DNA of 64,000 nt. It comes from Diphasiastrum complanatum. Its lineage: Eukaryota > Streptophyta > Lycopodiopsida > Lycopodiales > Lycopodiaceae. The notes beneath the pieces are model-generated. The model did no database searches. It was not told where the DNA came from and was given only the letters and a program-made list of their open reading frames with translations. Of this stretch, positions 49,501-61,500 are shown piece after piece. Numbering within the stretch: the stretch's first letter is position 1; each line of letters opens with the position of its first letter. The stretch is taken from the NCBI GenBank assembly GCA_029204225.1, contig CM055095.1, positions 52,859,836 to 52,923,835 of the forward strand. The letters are read 5' to 3'. The translations under genes and the position numbers were made by a program.

Positions 49501-52500
49501 TGTGCGGCTGATGCGCGCAGCAAATGGTCTGCTGCACAAGGGCTCTCCCTGGTGGGCGACGGACCTCCAGGGCGACGGGTGGTGGACCTCCAGCACGGTG
49601 CACCAACCGTGACGGGAATGGACGATGACGCGACAGGCTGGGCACTGGTGGATGCATCGGCTATAGACGTGGAATGGGGAGAGTGGGATGCACTGGCAGG
49701 GATGGGTGCAGCAGCATAGGTGGGGTGCACTGGTGGAGGGGCAACATATGGCATGGGGTACGAAAACTGCTGGCTGAGGAGGTCATCCGGATGGGAAGGG
49801 AAGGAAGAAGGGATCTCTTCCACATCCTCGAAGGCCCCAGCAGTAGCATCCTGGGCCTGCTCGGGTGGCGGAGAGTCCATGAGAATGTCGTAGACTGGGG
49901 GAGTGCGAGCAACAGTGGGTGGTGGTGGAACCGCAGTGGCAACTGGCGGATGCGATGGGACGGGATCCACCGGAATTTGAGCAGATGGGGGTGCATGAGG
50001 CAGAACTGTCTGAGGGGGATGAGGGGCAAAGGGACTGGAGGAGGATGCACTCCCTCTCCTCGTGCGTGCCAACCAAGCAGGCAGCAACTCTTGGTCAGCC
50101 ACACAAGGAGCGGTGCAAAATCGGAGAATGCCCTCCGAAATGGTGTTCTCCCCTGCCACGAGCCGCGGCCCGTAGGTGTCCAGTAGTCGCTGCCTGTCGG
50201 GGACGGTCATGCTGCCACAAGGGGCAGCATTCAAGGTGGCACCATTTTTGGCGCGTGCACCGAGCAAATGGCCTTTAAGGCGAGTGAGGGATGCAGCAAA
50301 CTCGACGAGACAGTATCGGCAGCGCACGATCTTCTAACCGGTCTTGTTGGCCTTGTCGGCAACCCGCCTGACAATGTCTACCTCGTCCCACAGACCGGAA
50401 AGGTCGGATTGCACCATTGCAGATGAAATGAGGGATGGATTGCTGGAAAAAAAACAGCAGGGTTCACTGTTGGAGAGACGCCGAAAATGGGCGAAGGCAG
50501 GGCGAAGCAAGCGAGATGCAAGGCAAGGCGTTGCGTGGGCGAAGGGCAACGCAAGGAATCAGAAGGCAGGTAGGCAAAAACAACAACGATGGCAGGGCGG
50601 AGGAGGGCGCAAAAAAATTTGAGATAAAATGCGAGGGGGGGCGGGTAGGTTTAGGTTAAAAAAAAAATATTAAATATCAAATAATATATTATATTGGGGT
50701 ACCGCGGTACCAACATGGTACCGCGGTACCGGGATCCGCGGTACCCAGTACCGCAGGACCTATGATATATAGATAACCAAAAAAAAGATTCATAATAGCA
50801 TTCCAGAACATGGTAGCAGCAGAATGCATTCCGCTGCAACCATGGAATGTCCATTATCGAAGCATTGCAAAAATAATAGCATTGATTCAAAAAAATTGCA
50901 GACCATTAATGTCAAGAACAAAGAGGTAGAAATCTGTACAATGAGATCAACAAGTCCCAAACTTGCTTATTCTAGAAATATTGTGTGATAACTCAAGGCA
51001 AGGAAAATATGTTAACTATATTCTTTTAAGATGTTGAATCAGGCATTAGGTAACAAGAACACACCTGCCACCAAGCACGCTTAAGAAGCAGTTTGAAGTG
51101 CTTTAACCACCCATGCTTTTTGGCTGCTGAAGTCACACCTTTCCCAGAAATAGAAGGCTCTCTTGTGGTGTTGTAAACAGTTATATCCATGCCTGCTAAT
51201 AAGCCTTTCTTCTTTGTAAAAGTTGCTACTAAGCTTGCTACCCGTTTGCGAGAAGATGATTCATTTTCAGGAGAGCTGAAATCAACAGAAATAAGGTCTG
51301 CAAAAAACTCTGCAGGATTCACATGCTCTGGGCATTTGTACCTACACCATGAAATAAAGGACCAATGTTGTGGATAAAGGAGCAGCAATAGATCAAGTTT
51401 TGAAGGTCTCCTCGAGAGAAGACAGATTATATGTTTACATAGTCGTCTGTCAAAGTATGCTTTTTGTTTGAAACATTGGGGGAGGTTTTGGTAATATTTG
51501 AAGACATGCTAAATGCAAAGATTGAAGTCTAGCCTTCTTCAGTGTTGAGTGATTCTTTTGCCCTTTCACTTCCACAAGCGTAATAGAGAAGCTGTCAAAG
51601 GTCTAGGTTGTAAAATTATGTGAAAACTTTCCTTGCAAACTAGTGACTTTACAAAAATAAAACTCACCCAAGCTCATCGAAGTATGTCAGAGCTTCATCT
51701 TGTGCACGTCCCCAATATATAAGTGTCCCTTCCGAAAGGAGCATAAGGTCATCAAACTTAAAATAAATGGACCCTCGAGGTTGATGTATTGAGCATATGA
51801 TAGTGTGCCCATCCTTAGCAAGTTTGCGGAGTGTTTCCATTACTTGCTCTGCCTGGAAAGCATCCAATCCTGCTCATGCCACCGAAGCAAACATTAGTCA
51901 GAAAATTTTGTAATGCGTTTGACACTGATAACACATGCAAAGAGAAATACTGAAAGGAATCTTTCATTATCTTCTTGAAATCGTGTTACTTTTCCACCCA
52001 AAACTGGAGAGCTTTCTGGTGGTGTCTTCCCATGTCATAAATCGTAAGATAAATAATGATCAAAAGATCTATATTTGGGCAGTCTTAGCTTTGTAAGGAA
52101 AAATGCATTCTTTATACAGATTTAAGCACTTTGTCAAAATTGCAAGAAATGATAGGGGCTAGGAGAGTAGGGGGCACTCATCCATGATCGTTTTAGCATT
52201 CTATTCCATGAGAAATCTTCCTAGCTAGTTCCTTTTCTCCACCTATATGTAGGTAGGCGTGGAGAAGGGACAAACTTCCCTATCGTGATTTTGAAGCTCA
52301 AGGTGTGGAAAAGTTGCAATCTAGAGAAGAGGAGACTTTGTAGCCATCTTCCTATGTTGGTTCAAGAAAAACTTCCCATCTCCAAGAGCAGATCAATCAT
52401 TGGCAAGGATATTTTGCACCTACTTTATATGGTATTTATGTCATAATTTATCATACAAATTCTAGATGGAGTTACTAGTCCTACTAGCACTCACATAAAC

Positions 52501-55500
52501 CAAGCATATAGAACCCACGGTTCCCAGAACCGTGGGTCCTGGGAACCGTGGAATGAACCGTACCACGGTTCATTGAACCATGGTACGGTTCCTGCAATTA
52601 ATTAATTAATTCATTAATTTTATTTTTTTTGCCAATTAATTAATTAATTGATTTTATTTTTTTTGCCAATTTCCCCCTAAAATAGTTTTTGGCCCTCATT
52701 TTACAGTTTTTGGGCTGTTTATGATAATTCGAACGGTAAAATAGAACTGTAAAAATCCACAAACAGATTTCAAAGATAGACACTTTTATTGGCCTTTTTT
52801 TGCATGTTTTAGGCTTTTTTGGGGGGTAGGAACAAAAAATAAATAATTAATTAATTAGTACGGTTCCCCCTTAAATTTTCTGAGAACCGTACAGTTCACT
52901 GTACAGTTCTCAAAACCGTGGTGAACCGTACACGGTTCATTAAGTGTATGAAACCAAGCCTTAGAAGCCCGTTCCGAGCAAAAAGGGTCGAAACATACTG
53001 GGTCGGAACGTTTTTTTTAATTGAAAAAAAAACAGGTGATCATTTCTACTTTCAAGAGATGAGCATATTCGCCAGTTGATGTGCAAGCAATATATCTCGA
53101 GGATGTGGAATACAAATGACTGATCCCCCTTATTTGTCAAAAGGAAGAATGTTGATCCCTCAAAATAAAAAGCCATTTCGTAGTAATGAACAGTAAACTT
53201 GCAAAAGCAACAGCACGCGTGGAACCATTTTGGCTTCTCCAACGGCCCAGGCGATGATGTTGCGCTTGGTATGGGCACCGGGGAAGAGACGAGAGACGAA
53301 GGCGAAGGCGAATACAAGGATGAGGGAAGAGGCACTGCGTTGTAGGAAGGCAAAGCTCCCTTATCTGTTCCTCCCCTTCACTTCATGGACCTTACTGATC
53401 CTGCAAATTCTCACTTCGCTATGCCTCCGCCAGCCAATCTGCAGCTCTCCACTTACAACTCTCTCTGATTTCGCCCCACCACTGATGCTAGCTTGGCTTC
53501 GCGGCCCTTTGTCCCCAATCGATCAAGCAGCGCTCGCGCAACCGGTAGGAGCAGAAGAACGAGGCGAAAGCACAGAAATGAGGCGCAATAGAGAAATGCC
53601 AGGAAGAGCAATGTTATGCGATATTACAGTATCGCGGTTTTATTTTGTTTTTTCCTTTGTAAAAAAGTGTGTGTTTTTTTTTTTTTAAATTTGGTCCTGT
53701 CGCGTTCCAGAACTCGTTCCGTTCCGGAACGGGCAACTTAGAACCAAGCATAGAGATTAAAGAGAATTCAAAGATTGTTCCGTACTCAATCTAGTAAAAT
53801 AGAGTAAAAGCTTTTATGAAGTATAGCACATCCTTCTTGACCAGTACTTTCGCTCCCTCATCAAAAGGTTCAGTGATTACTTCAGATTGTTCACCTCGGC
53901 CCATCTCGTCAAATGTAGCATCCCTAGAAATTACAAGCTTCTGTGCATTTGTGTCATACATCCTGTATGCCTTGGCCTTCTCATCATATCCAAGGAAAAT
54001 ACACTTGATAGATTTTTCATCCAATTTCCTTCGTTTCTCATCAGGAATATGAGCATAAGCATCACAACCAAATACTCTCAAATGAGAAATATTAGGTTTC
54101 TTTCCAGTAACAGCTTCATGAAGTGTCTTACCTTCCACGGATTTTGTAGGACACCGATTCAGGATGTGCGTAGCTGTGCTACAAGCTTCTGCCCAAAAGG
54201 TGTTTGGCAGACCCTTGCTTTTGAGCATTGCCCTAGCCATCTCAACAGTAGATCTGTTCTTTCGTTCTGCAACTCCATTTTGCTGTGGTGAATAAGGTGT
54301 TGTAGTCTACCTCTTGATCCCTTGATCTTTGCAGAAATCAATAAATTTTGTCGAAAAATACTCACCACCTCCATCAGATCTCAAAGTTTTGATGCAACAT
54401 CCTGTTTGCTTTTCAACTAATGCCTTGAATTCCCAAATTTTAGCAAAAGCATCTGATTTCTTGCTTATGAAATAAATCCAAATGCATCTGCTATAATCAT
54501 CAATGAAGGTGATAAAGTAATAGTAGCCACTAAGAGATCTAGTCTGCATAGGTCCACATAGATCACTGTGGATAAGATCTAGGATGCCACTAGCTCTCCT
54601 TGCTCCACTTTTGGGAAACCTCTCTCTGTGTTGTTTTCCCAAAATGCAACCTTCACAAATTTTTCCTTCAAAAGAAATATCAAGCAATCCTATAACTAGA
54701 TTACCTCTTTTGAGAATCTATAAACTTTGAGCACTAATATGACCGAATCGTTGATGCCAAAGATCACTTCGACTATCAACCGTGCTTACCATAGCTTGAG
54801 CAAAAGATCTCGCATTCAATTTGTAGAGTCGATTCCCGTTGACTCTAGCTCCTGTAGCAATCACTTTGTAGTGATTCTTGATGTCTTTGACAAGACATTT
54901 GTCGCTGTCAAACTCAACCTTGAGTTGTTGATCAGCCATCGTCCCAACAGATAGTAGATTGTTAGCTAAACCAGGTACATATTGCACATTGCTTATCCAC
55001 TTTATCTTCCAGTTGGCTAACTTCACTGGTACCACTCCAACTCCTTTAACAGATAGCAATTTGCCATCAGCTTGTCCAACTTCATCACCATTGTGAGTTT
55101 CCTTGAGTTTTGAAAACCACTCTTTCCTTGAAGTCATGTGTTTGGATGCATCACTATCACCAGGTATCCTTGGTTTCATCACTTGTCATTAATGCTGTAA
55201 TGAACAATTTTGAGCTCTCACCTGTATCATCTTCATATTGATCATCATCGTATTGATGTTGATCAGCATAATTTTCTTCATAATAATCATCATCAAATTG
55301 ATGTTGATCAGCATAATTGCCCGCTTGCCATTTGCCTTTTCTTTGTTCTATCTCCTTCTGTTTCTTGAAGCATTCACGCTCCCAATGGCCAGGTTTGTTG
55401 CAATACCTACAATTTCCAAGTTTATTTTGCTTGGAATAGTCGCGTCCTTGACCTCGGCCTTGATTCCGATTGCCTCAATTTGGGCCATCATTGGATTGTT

Positions 55501-58500
55501 CTTGAAATTTTTGGAACGATCCATGATATGAGTTTCCACCTCTTGATTGGTGTCTTCCACGACCAAATCTGCCAACACGTCCTCTCACTGCAAGAGCTTG
55601 ATCAAATCCCCTGTTGCGATGACTCAAGTTCTCTTGACGTTGTTCTTCCTACAAAAGCAATCCACCTAACTCTTCATAGGTTGGAAGATTTTCTCGTGTG
55701 GCTATACTTCTCACAAACATTTGATGTGACTCACTCAAACTACTCAATGTCAACTGCACGATCTCCTGTACTCGCTCTCCAACTGCTGCTAATTGGTCAC
55801 GAATCTCTTTGATCTTCAGTAGGTGATCAGCAACAGTTGCACCATCATCCATCCGCAATGTGTGCAGCTTCGTCTTCAGGAATAGCACTTGAGATGTGTT
55901 TGTGGTCTCAAACAATGTCTTCAACGTATCCCATGCTTCTTTTGGTCCTTCTGAATCCGAAATGTAGGGAATAATTGCATCTCTAATTGATAAGTTGATG
56001 ACATTTTGTGCTTTCTGTTTTCTCCTATCAAATGCCCGCTGATCTTCTTCAATCACTGGCCTTGTTTCTTCACCTGTCACGATCTCCCATAACTCCTTTT
56101 CCATCAAAATGTTTTTCAGTTGGAATTTCCAAACTGCATAGTTGCTGGCTCCTTCCAATTTGCTTGACTCATTGAGGACACTCTCGCTTAGAGTTGCCAT
56201 TACTGAACAGATGAGTCCGGATCAAGTAATTTATCACACCACAGAACTGTATATTTTTTTGGTTATACACCTGATATCGGAATGGAGCGCGGAAGTACGG
56301 CTGCTAAGGATCCTCTTTAACTTGTGCGCGTGGATCCGATATTGGAGCATGCGATATCGGACTGGAGCGTGGATGTACAACTGCTCGGAATTTTCTTTAG
56401 CTCGTGCGCTTGGATCCGATATCGGTACGGACAATATCGAACTGGAGCGCGGATGTACAACTGCTCGGGTTTCTCTTCAGCTAGCACGCTTGGATCCGAT
56501 ATTGGTACGGAAAAAAAGAGAGAATATAAGAACTTTCAGAGGGAATATTCCAGATTTCAAAACGAGTGATCGTTCAAACAGACAGATATCAGTAATGTGA
56601 AAGGTATGAAGCCACAAAGCTCTAAATGGTTACACAATCATAATCCCCTCGATCAAGGCTTTCATCTGATACCCATATTGCCTAAAAAAATTTCAAAAAA
56701 AAAAAAAAAAAATCGATTCTACACGATTCTGGGAAAATCACGATTCAGAATCGCGCTGCAACTATGGTTTTAACAAGGGTTTCTATGCGTTAGCTAATTC
56801 TCCCAACACTAGATTATCATTTTCAGAGAGGAAGGATAGATCTCATGGTCGGCCACAATCCCTTGAGCCCTCGTGGCTCAATTGGGCCTCCTCGTAATGT
56901 TGCTACTCTTTCTACCTGCCTGTGCCTCTGGGCCCTCCTTTATACATCTTCATACTAATGGATTGAGCACATGGAGTTCTCTCTATTTCTCTTGAAGTGC
57001 AACTTGTTCTAAGTTTTCAAGAGTAGAAATAGTGTCCTTTGATGGATTGAGTTATTTCAAAAAGAGCTACAACAATTGCGAATTTCTACCTTTTGTTTCT
57101 TGCTGTTATTGATCAATGTTAAATTCGAACTCTTTGACGGCAGGACATTATGCTAAATGCTACCAAATCAAGAAATCCCTCTTGATCAGAATGTTCAGAA
57201 AAATATTGCAGCATTTGAAATGCAGGGAAAGTGCAGTTATCGCTCCAATCCTCCAAGTCAGTATAAAATGCACATGAGCAACTAATCGGAAGGCCACTTA
57301 CTGGTATAAGAATTTACCAAATGATTATTTCACCTTACAACATCTTGAAAACTTTCTCTCGTAATCAAACCCAACCCATCTAGGAACATCAAGACAAATA
57401 CATGGGACATTGGGAGTTTCACAAAAGAAAGTAGGAGTTTACACCTACGTGCTCTTCATTGCCCCTCATCGTGTCACCAATCTTATCTAGAGAACATATC
57501 AAATCTATAAATGCCTATAGTTGAGTTGATAGAAAATGCCTATAGTTGAGTTGGTAGAAAATTTTCGATTGACAGGACTGCCAATCCACCATAAAAATTG
57601 ATCATCTAGATGCAACTTATATTTTCAAAAACATGAGAATGTGCTTATGATCCTGGACCTGTTGTTGGTTCATCAGCGAAAATGACTGACGGACTTGCAA
57701 TAAGCTCACAAGCTATTGATAGTCGCTTCCGTTCGCCTCCACTTATACCTCGTACCTTCTCATCACCCACACGAGTGTCTGCACAGCTGACCTGCATTAT
57801 GGGAACAAAAAGGCAACATCAGATATTAAACATCCAAACATATCATGAAGAATCTTATATCTTAAATTCTGAAAGAGCTTAAAAAAAATTGGCAGTCCAT
57901 AACGTATGCAATTAAATTCATAGCTCTTATGAAGCACTAACTGTACATCAGAAACTACTTTCCAGCCCTAGCCGAGAGAGAAGCTCTTCAACGTATTTTT
58001 CTCTTGCTGGGCCTGACATGCTGTATGGCAACTGAAGCTCAGCAGCAAGGGACAGTGTTTCCCTTACAGTCAACTGCGAGAAAAAAAGGTCCTCTTGTCT
58101 GATATATGCCCACCTACATAGCAAAAAGAGCACAAGAAATTGTTGAATTACAAATTCCCTACAGGCAAATTACCCATTTGTAAAATGCAACCTTTCAGAC
58201 AACTTATCAGAAATAATGAATGCAAATTTCAACGATGACATGAAAGACAAGAAACTCACTTTTGATTTGCAGAAGAGCAAGGGGTCCCATTGACATACAG
58301 GAGACCTGTCAATTTCATGTGAGGTGCTGCAGGTAGCTGGCCTGCTAGAATATTTAGAAGAGTGGTCTTGCCAGATCCTGATGGACCCATGATGGCCAAC
58401 AAACGGCCTGCTTTTGCCGCACCACTAGCATTTTTAAGCAATTCTTTGACCTGCTTGCCAACTATATGATCGTAAGAATCTATTGAGAATTTACACAGCA

Positions 58501-61500
58501 GTCACTTACACATGCATGCAGCAGCAAAAATCCTCTGAATACTGTACTTTACAAGCAGTCGGCTGATTGTTTGACAGCTGAAAGCTCTTATCTTTACAAT
58601 AAGATTGTTCTGTACTCATTGACTGCATGTAATTACTCCATTGATTATTTATCTTTGACCTGCTTGCCAACTATATGATCGTAAGAATCTATTGAGAATT
58701 TACACAGCAGTCACTTACACATGCATGCAGCAGCAAAAATCCTCTGAATACTGTACTTTACAAGCAGTCGGCTGATTGTTTGACAGCTGAAAGCTCTTAT
58801 CTTTACAATAAGATTGTTTTGTACTCATTGACTGCATGTAATTACTCCATTGATTATTTATCTTTTACCTCCCATGTGGCCAGTTTTCATCAGAACGGCA
58901 GCAAAAGGTTTTGAAAGCATAGAAAAATCATGTTCTATTAAGTGAACTTGATCATTTAATACGAGATTACCCTACCTCTACTCTCAACTAAAACAAGAAC
59001 AAAACTGAAAAGACACTTAAGTCACAGCAATCTCTGTCCTTTAACCTTCAGCATGGACAGGCAGTTTAAGTCCATATGTTAGAAATTAATGTTTATTTGT
59101 ACCCCTAATGTTTGTTTGGCCGTGCCTGCAAGCTATTATAGGGGCTATTTCTATTTTTAGTAAATTATAAAGTCAAGTCAATTAGAATTGCATGTAGGAG
59201 GGCGCACTAGTTCTAGTTTAGAACCTTGTTTTACACTTAGAATTTCAATAAGGGTCTGTACCCAAAATAGATAGCAATTATAGCAATCAGCTTCTTGCCT
59301 TTAGCTTTTGCTTCATGCTTTTGGCTTTTCCAGAAAGTATATAAGGAGGCTGGCACCCCACCTCCATTCATTCCATTGTAGAGAGCACAGCTCTATCTTC
59401 TATTAATCCAAGTTCTCTTCAGTCTCTTATGTTGATTTTGATTTGTGAGTGTGAGTGCTAATATGATTAGTTAACTCCTATCTAGAATTTGAGCATCAAA
59501 TTCTGACATGATATCAGAGCAAGCTTCGTGATCTCGGAAGCTATCAAGATCCTACGTGTGAGAGAGAAAGAGGAACTGAAGCTGCATGTGGAGTCAACAT
59601 TGTTATGAGCACAACGTGAATCTTCTAGGAGAAGATTGGATTGTTGAAGGGAAGTTACAGGCTGTTCGCTGGTTGGTTCGCTGGCTACTGACCTAATCAC
59701 TGGCTGGATTGCTGCTGACCTGAGTACCTGATTGCTATCTGAACCTGTTCACTGAGCTGGATCATACCTACAGACCTGTTCGCTGCCTGCAATGTTGATC
59801 GTTGCATGCAGACCTAATTACTGGCTTGACAGCAGACCTGTCCGCTGATTGTACTATTGTTACAGCTTCTACTCCCTGTCCCAGTTGTTTATTGTTTTTA
59901 CATACAAATGTACTTTTGTAAGAAAGTACATCGCTAAGTCACCAGCCCGTGGTGACATTTGTAAATGGCTAAGTCACCAGCCTATGGTGACACTTATAAA
60001 AAAAATGTAAATAAAATGGTTATCCATGTTACTGTGCCTCTCAGTCGCATGCTGAGCTTTGGTGTAGGGTACTGGGTCATTAATTAGGAGTGGCTGGAGT
60101 GACCACCTATTTTGTAAGAGAGGGTTGACTGGTCAACTGACACTTGTCATATGCTCACTGGGACATTTGATCCAGTGAATGAGTGACACATGTCAAGGTT
60201 GACCGGTCAAACAAGACGTGTCATATGCTCACTGGGACACTTGGTCCAGTGAATGAGTGACACATGTCGACCAATGTGCTTGCCTATGTGTCAGAGTATT
60301 GCCGAGTGGCGAGCGTCAGCTATGGATGGAATTGCCCATGTGTCGACGACAGGAAGGGTCAAGGTTAAGGGGTGCTTGAGGGTCATGGATAAGTGAGCCT
60401 AAAGAGAGGCATTCCTCATCATGATCTATGCAGCAAAGGCTAGGAGGAGACGACGCAACCAGCTCCACTATGTTTGTGTTTGATGCTATGCGCTTAAGGG
60501 AATCAGAAAGGTTTAAAATTTGTGACGATCAGTGCATGTTTGGATGGGTGTCGGTTAGGAGTTCACGGAGAGCCTGACAACTATTAACCTATACTTACAC
60601 AAATTCTCAGCAATCCTATTCACTATCACAAATTTTCAGCAACCTATCACATTTGGGAACTATAGTTCCGAAAACCAAATTTGGAAATATTATATTCGAA
60701 TCTTGAACCAATTCTAATCAATTCCAAGAGCTTCAAGTCACAATGCTTTGTGACTATCGTTAAGTCCTATTTCACACATCCTCATCCAAAATCAATCCAG
60801 CTTCTATTCAACTAAAAGCCATCAGAGTGAAGATCAATAACTACCTGAGGGGCCTACCACATTTACAAGTTAGTTAACTTCCAATAGTGTTTAAGGTTAC
60901 AAGCCGATTCGAATCGGCCGATTCGTCCCATTGAACCGATTCGAACCGGCTAGCTCCGTTCAAATCGAGAAATGGTTCGAACCATTTTTTTTTTGTTTTT
61001 TGTTTTTTCGTTCAGAGGACCAAAAAATGGTTCAAAGAGGTTCCCGGTTCGAATCAGCCCCTAATGGTTCGAAGGTTCGAACCGCAGTAGGCGGTTTGAT
61101 GCAACCATGAAATTTATGTTAGAGCTAACTTGTGCTAGTTAACTAGCTGGCATGCTTGCTGCCCAATCTACAGTTATCTGGTTCAGTTGTGTTTGCTGTA
61201 ACTGAGGTGCTGCCCCAATTCACACCCCTCCACGCACGTGAGTTTGAGGAAAATGCTTTTCACAGAACTTACACACCACCTATCCGAGGGAACTCCAGCC
61301 TCTAAGCTTGTACATCACCCTGTTTCGTCATGTCGAACCCAAAGGAGCAAGAATTGTTATTTTTGTTGATGGGCTAGTGCACTATGGCAACTCAAACCGT
61401 GTCAAGGGTTAAGGAGACTGTGGGTTGTTGGCTGTCCATTTGGGAGGTCATTGGTAGGTGTAGTGATCACTAATTGCAGCACAAATTAACTTAAGGAAGG

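Larger units (their letters stand above)
40522..50417 (-). pseudogene. hAT transposase, copy 2 (BED, DUF659, hATC, AT-hooks), broken
   Basis: Predicted exons are 48621-50417, 48161-48506, then 48019-48070 plus 41727-41841 (one exon split by the gypsy element), and 40522-41620. Exon 1 holds the BED finger ([18 protein letters not shown]), the Pro-rich linker, the catalytic-type words [15 protein letters not shown] and [11 protein letters not shown], and [17 protein letters not shown]. The split exon encodes the hATC dimerisation segment ([11 protein letters not shown] / [18 protein letters not shown]). The last exon adds a Pro-rich stretch, two AT-hook-like motifs (RPGRPKG near 40,822-40,842; RRGRPRR near 40,762-40,782) and an acidic end. 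Lesions: TAG 50,334-50,336 in the finger, a small insertion near 49,560, TAG 48,365-48,367, two TAGs near 41,028 and 40,897, and a frame slip in the GA run near 41,500. No full protein can be made. Confidence 0.87.
38916..50764. mobile_element. hAT element copy 2, interrupted by a gypsy element
   Basis: The ends read CATAGTACCCCG on the left and, in reverse, CATAGGTCCTGCG on the right. They are flanked by identical eight-base sequences ATATATAG at 38,908-38,915 and 50,765-50,772, the hAT hallmark; the AT-rich context weakens this slightly. Removing the 6,177-bp gypsy insert and its 5-bp duplication leaves about 5.67 kb. It encodes a minus-strand transposase from the right end and a plus-strand second gene from the left end, which converge near 40.0-40.5 kb. 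Confidence 0.88.
53790..56676 (-). mobile_element. Truncated Ty1/copia element in ABCG7 intron 4
   Basis: It runs from a primer-site region (CAATATGGGTATCAGATG, 56,663-56,680) through leader, gag, protease and integrase, and is cut off before RT near 53,790. No LTR was recognised at either side. Confidence 0.85.

Noticed and set aside
53230-53688. A 152-codon frame in the 782-bp MITE
   Set aside because: No domain and poly-T at its end. It may be remnant promoter or captured DNA, but it is not supported as a gene.
57792-57962. Calling ABCG7 a pseudogene from the GA donor
   Set aside because: An in-frame GT-AG alternative exists and every other motif and junction is intact.
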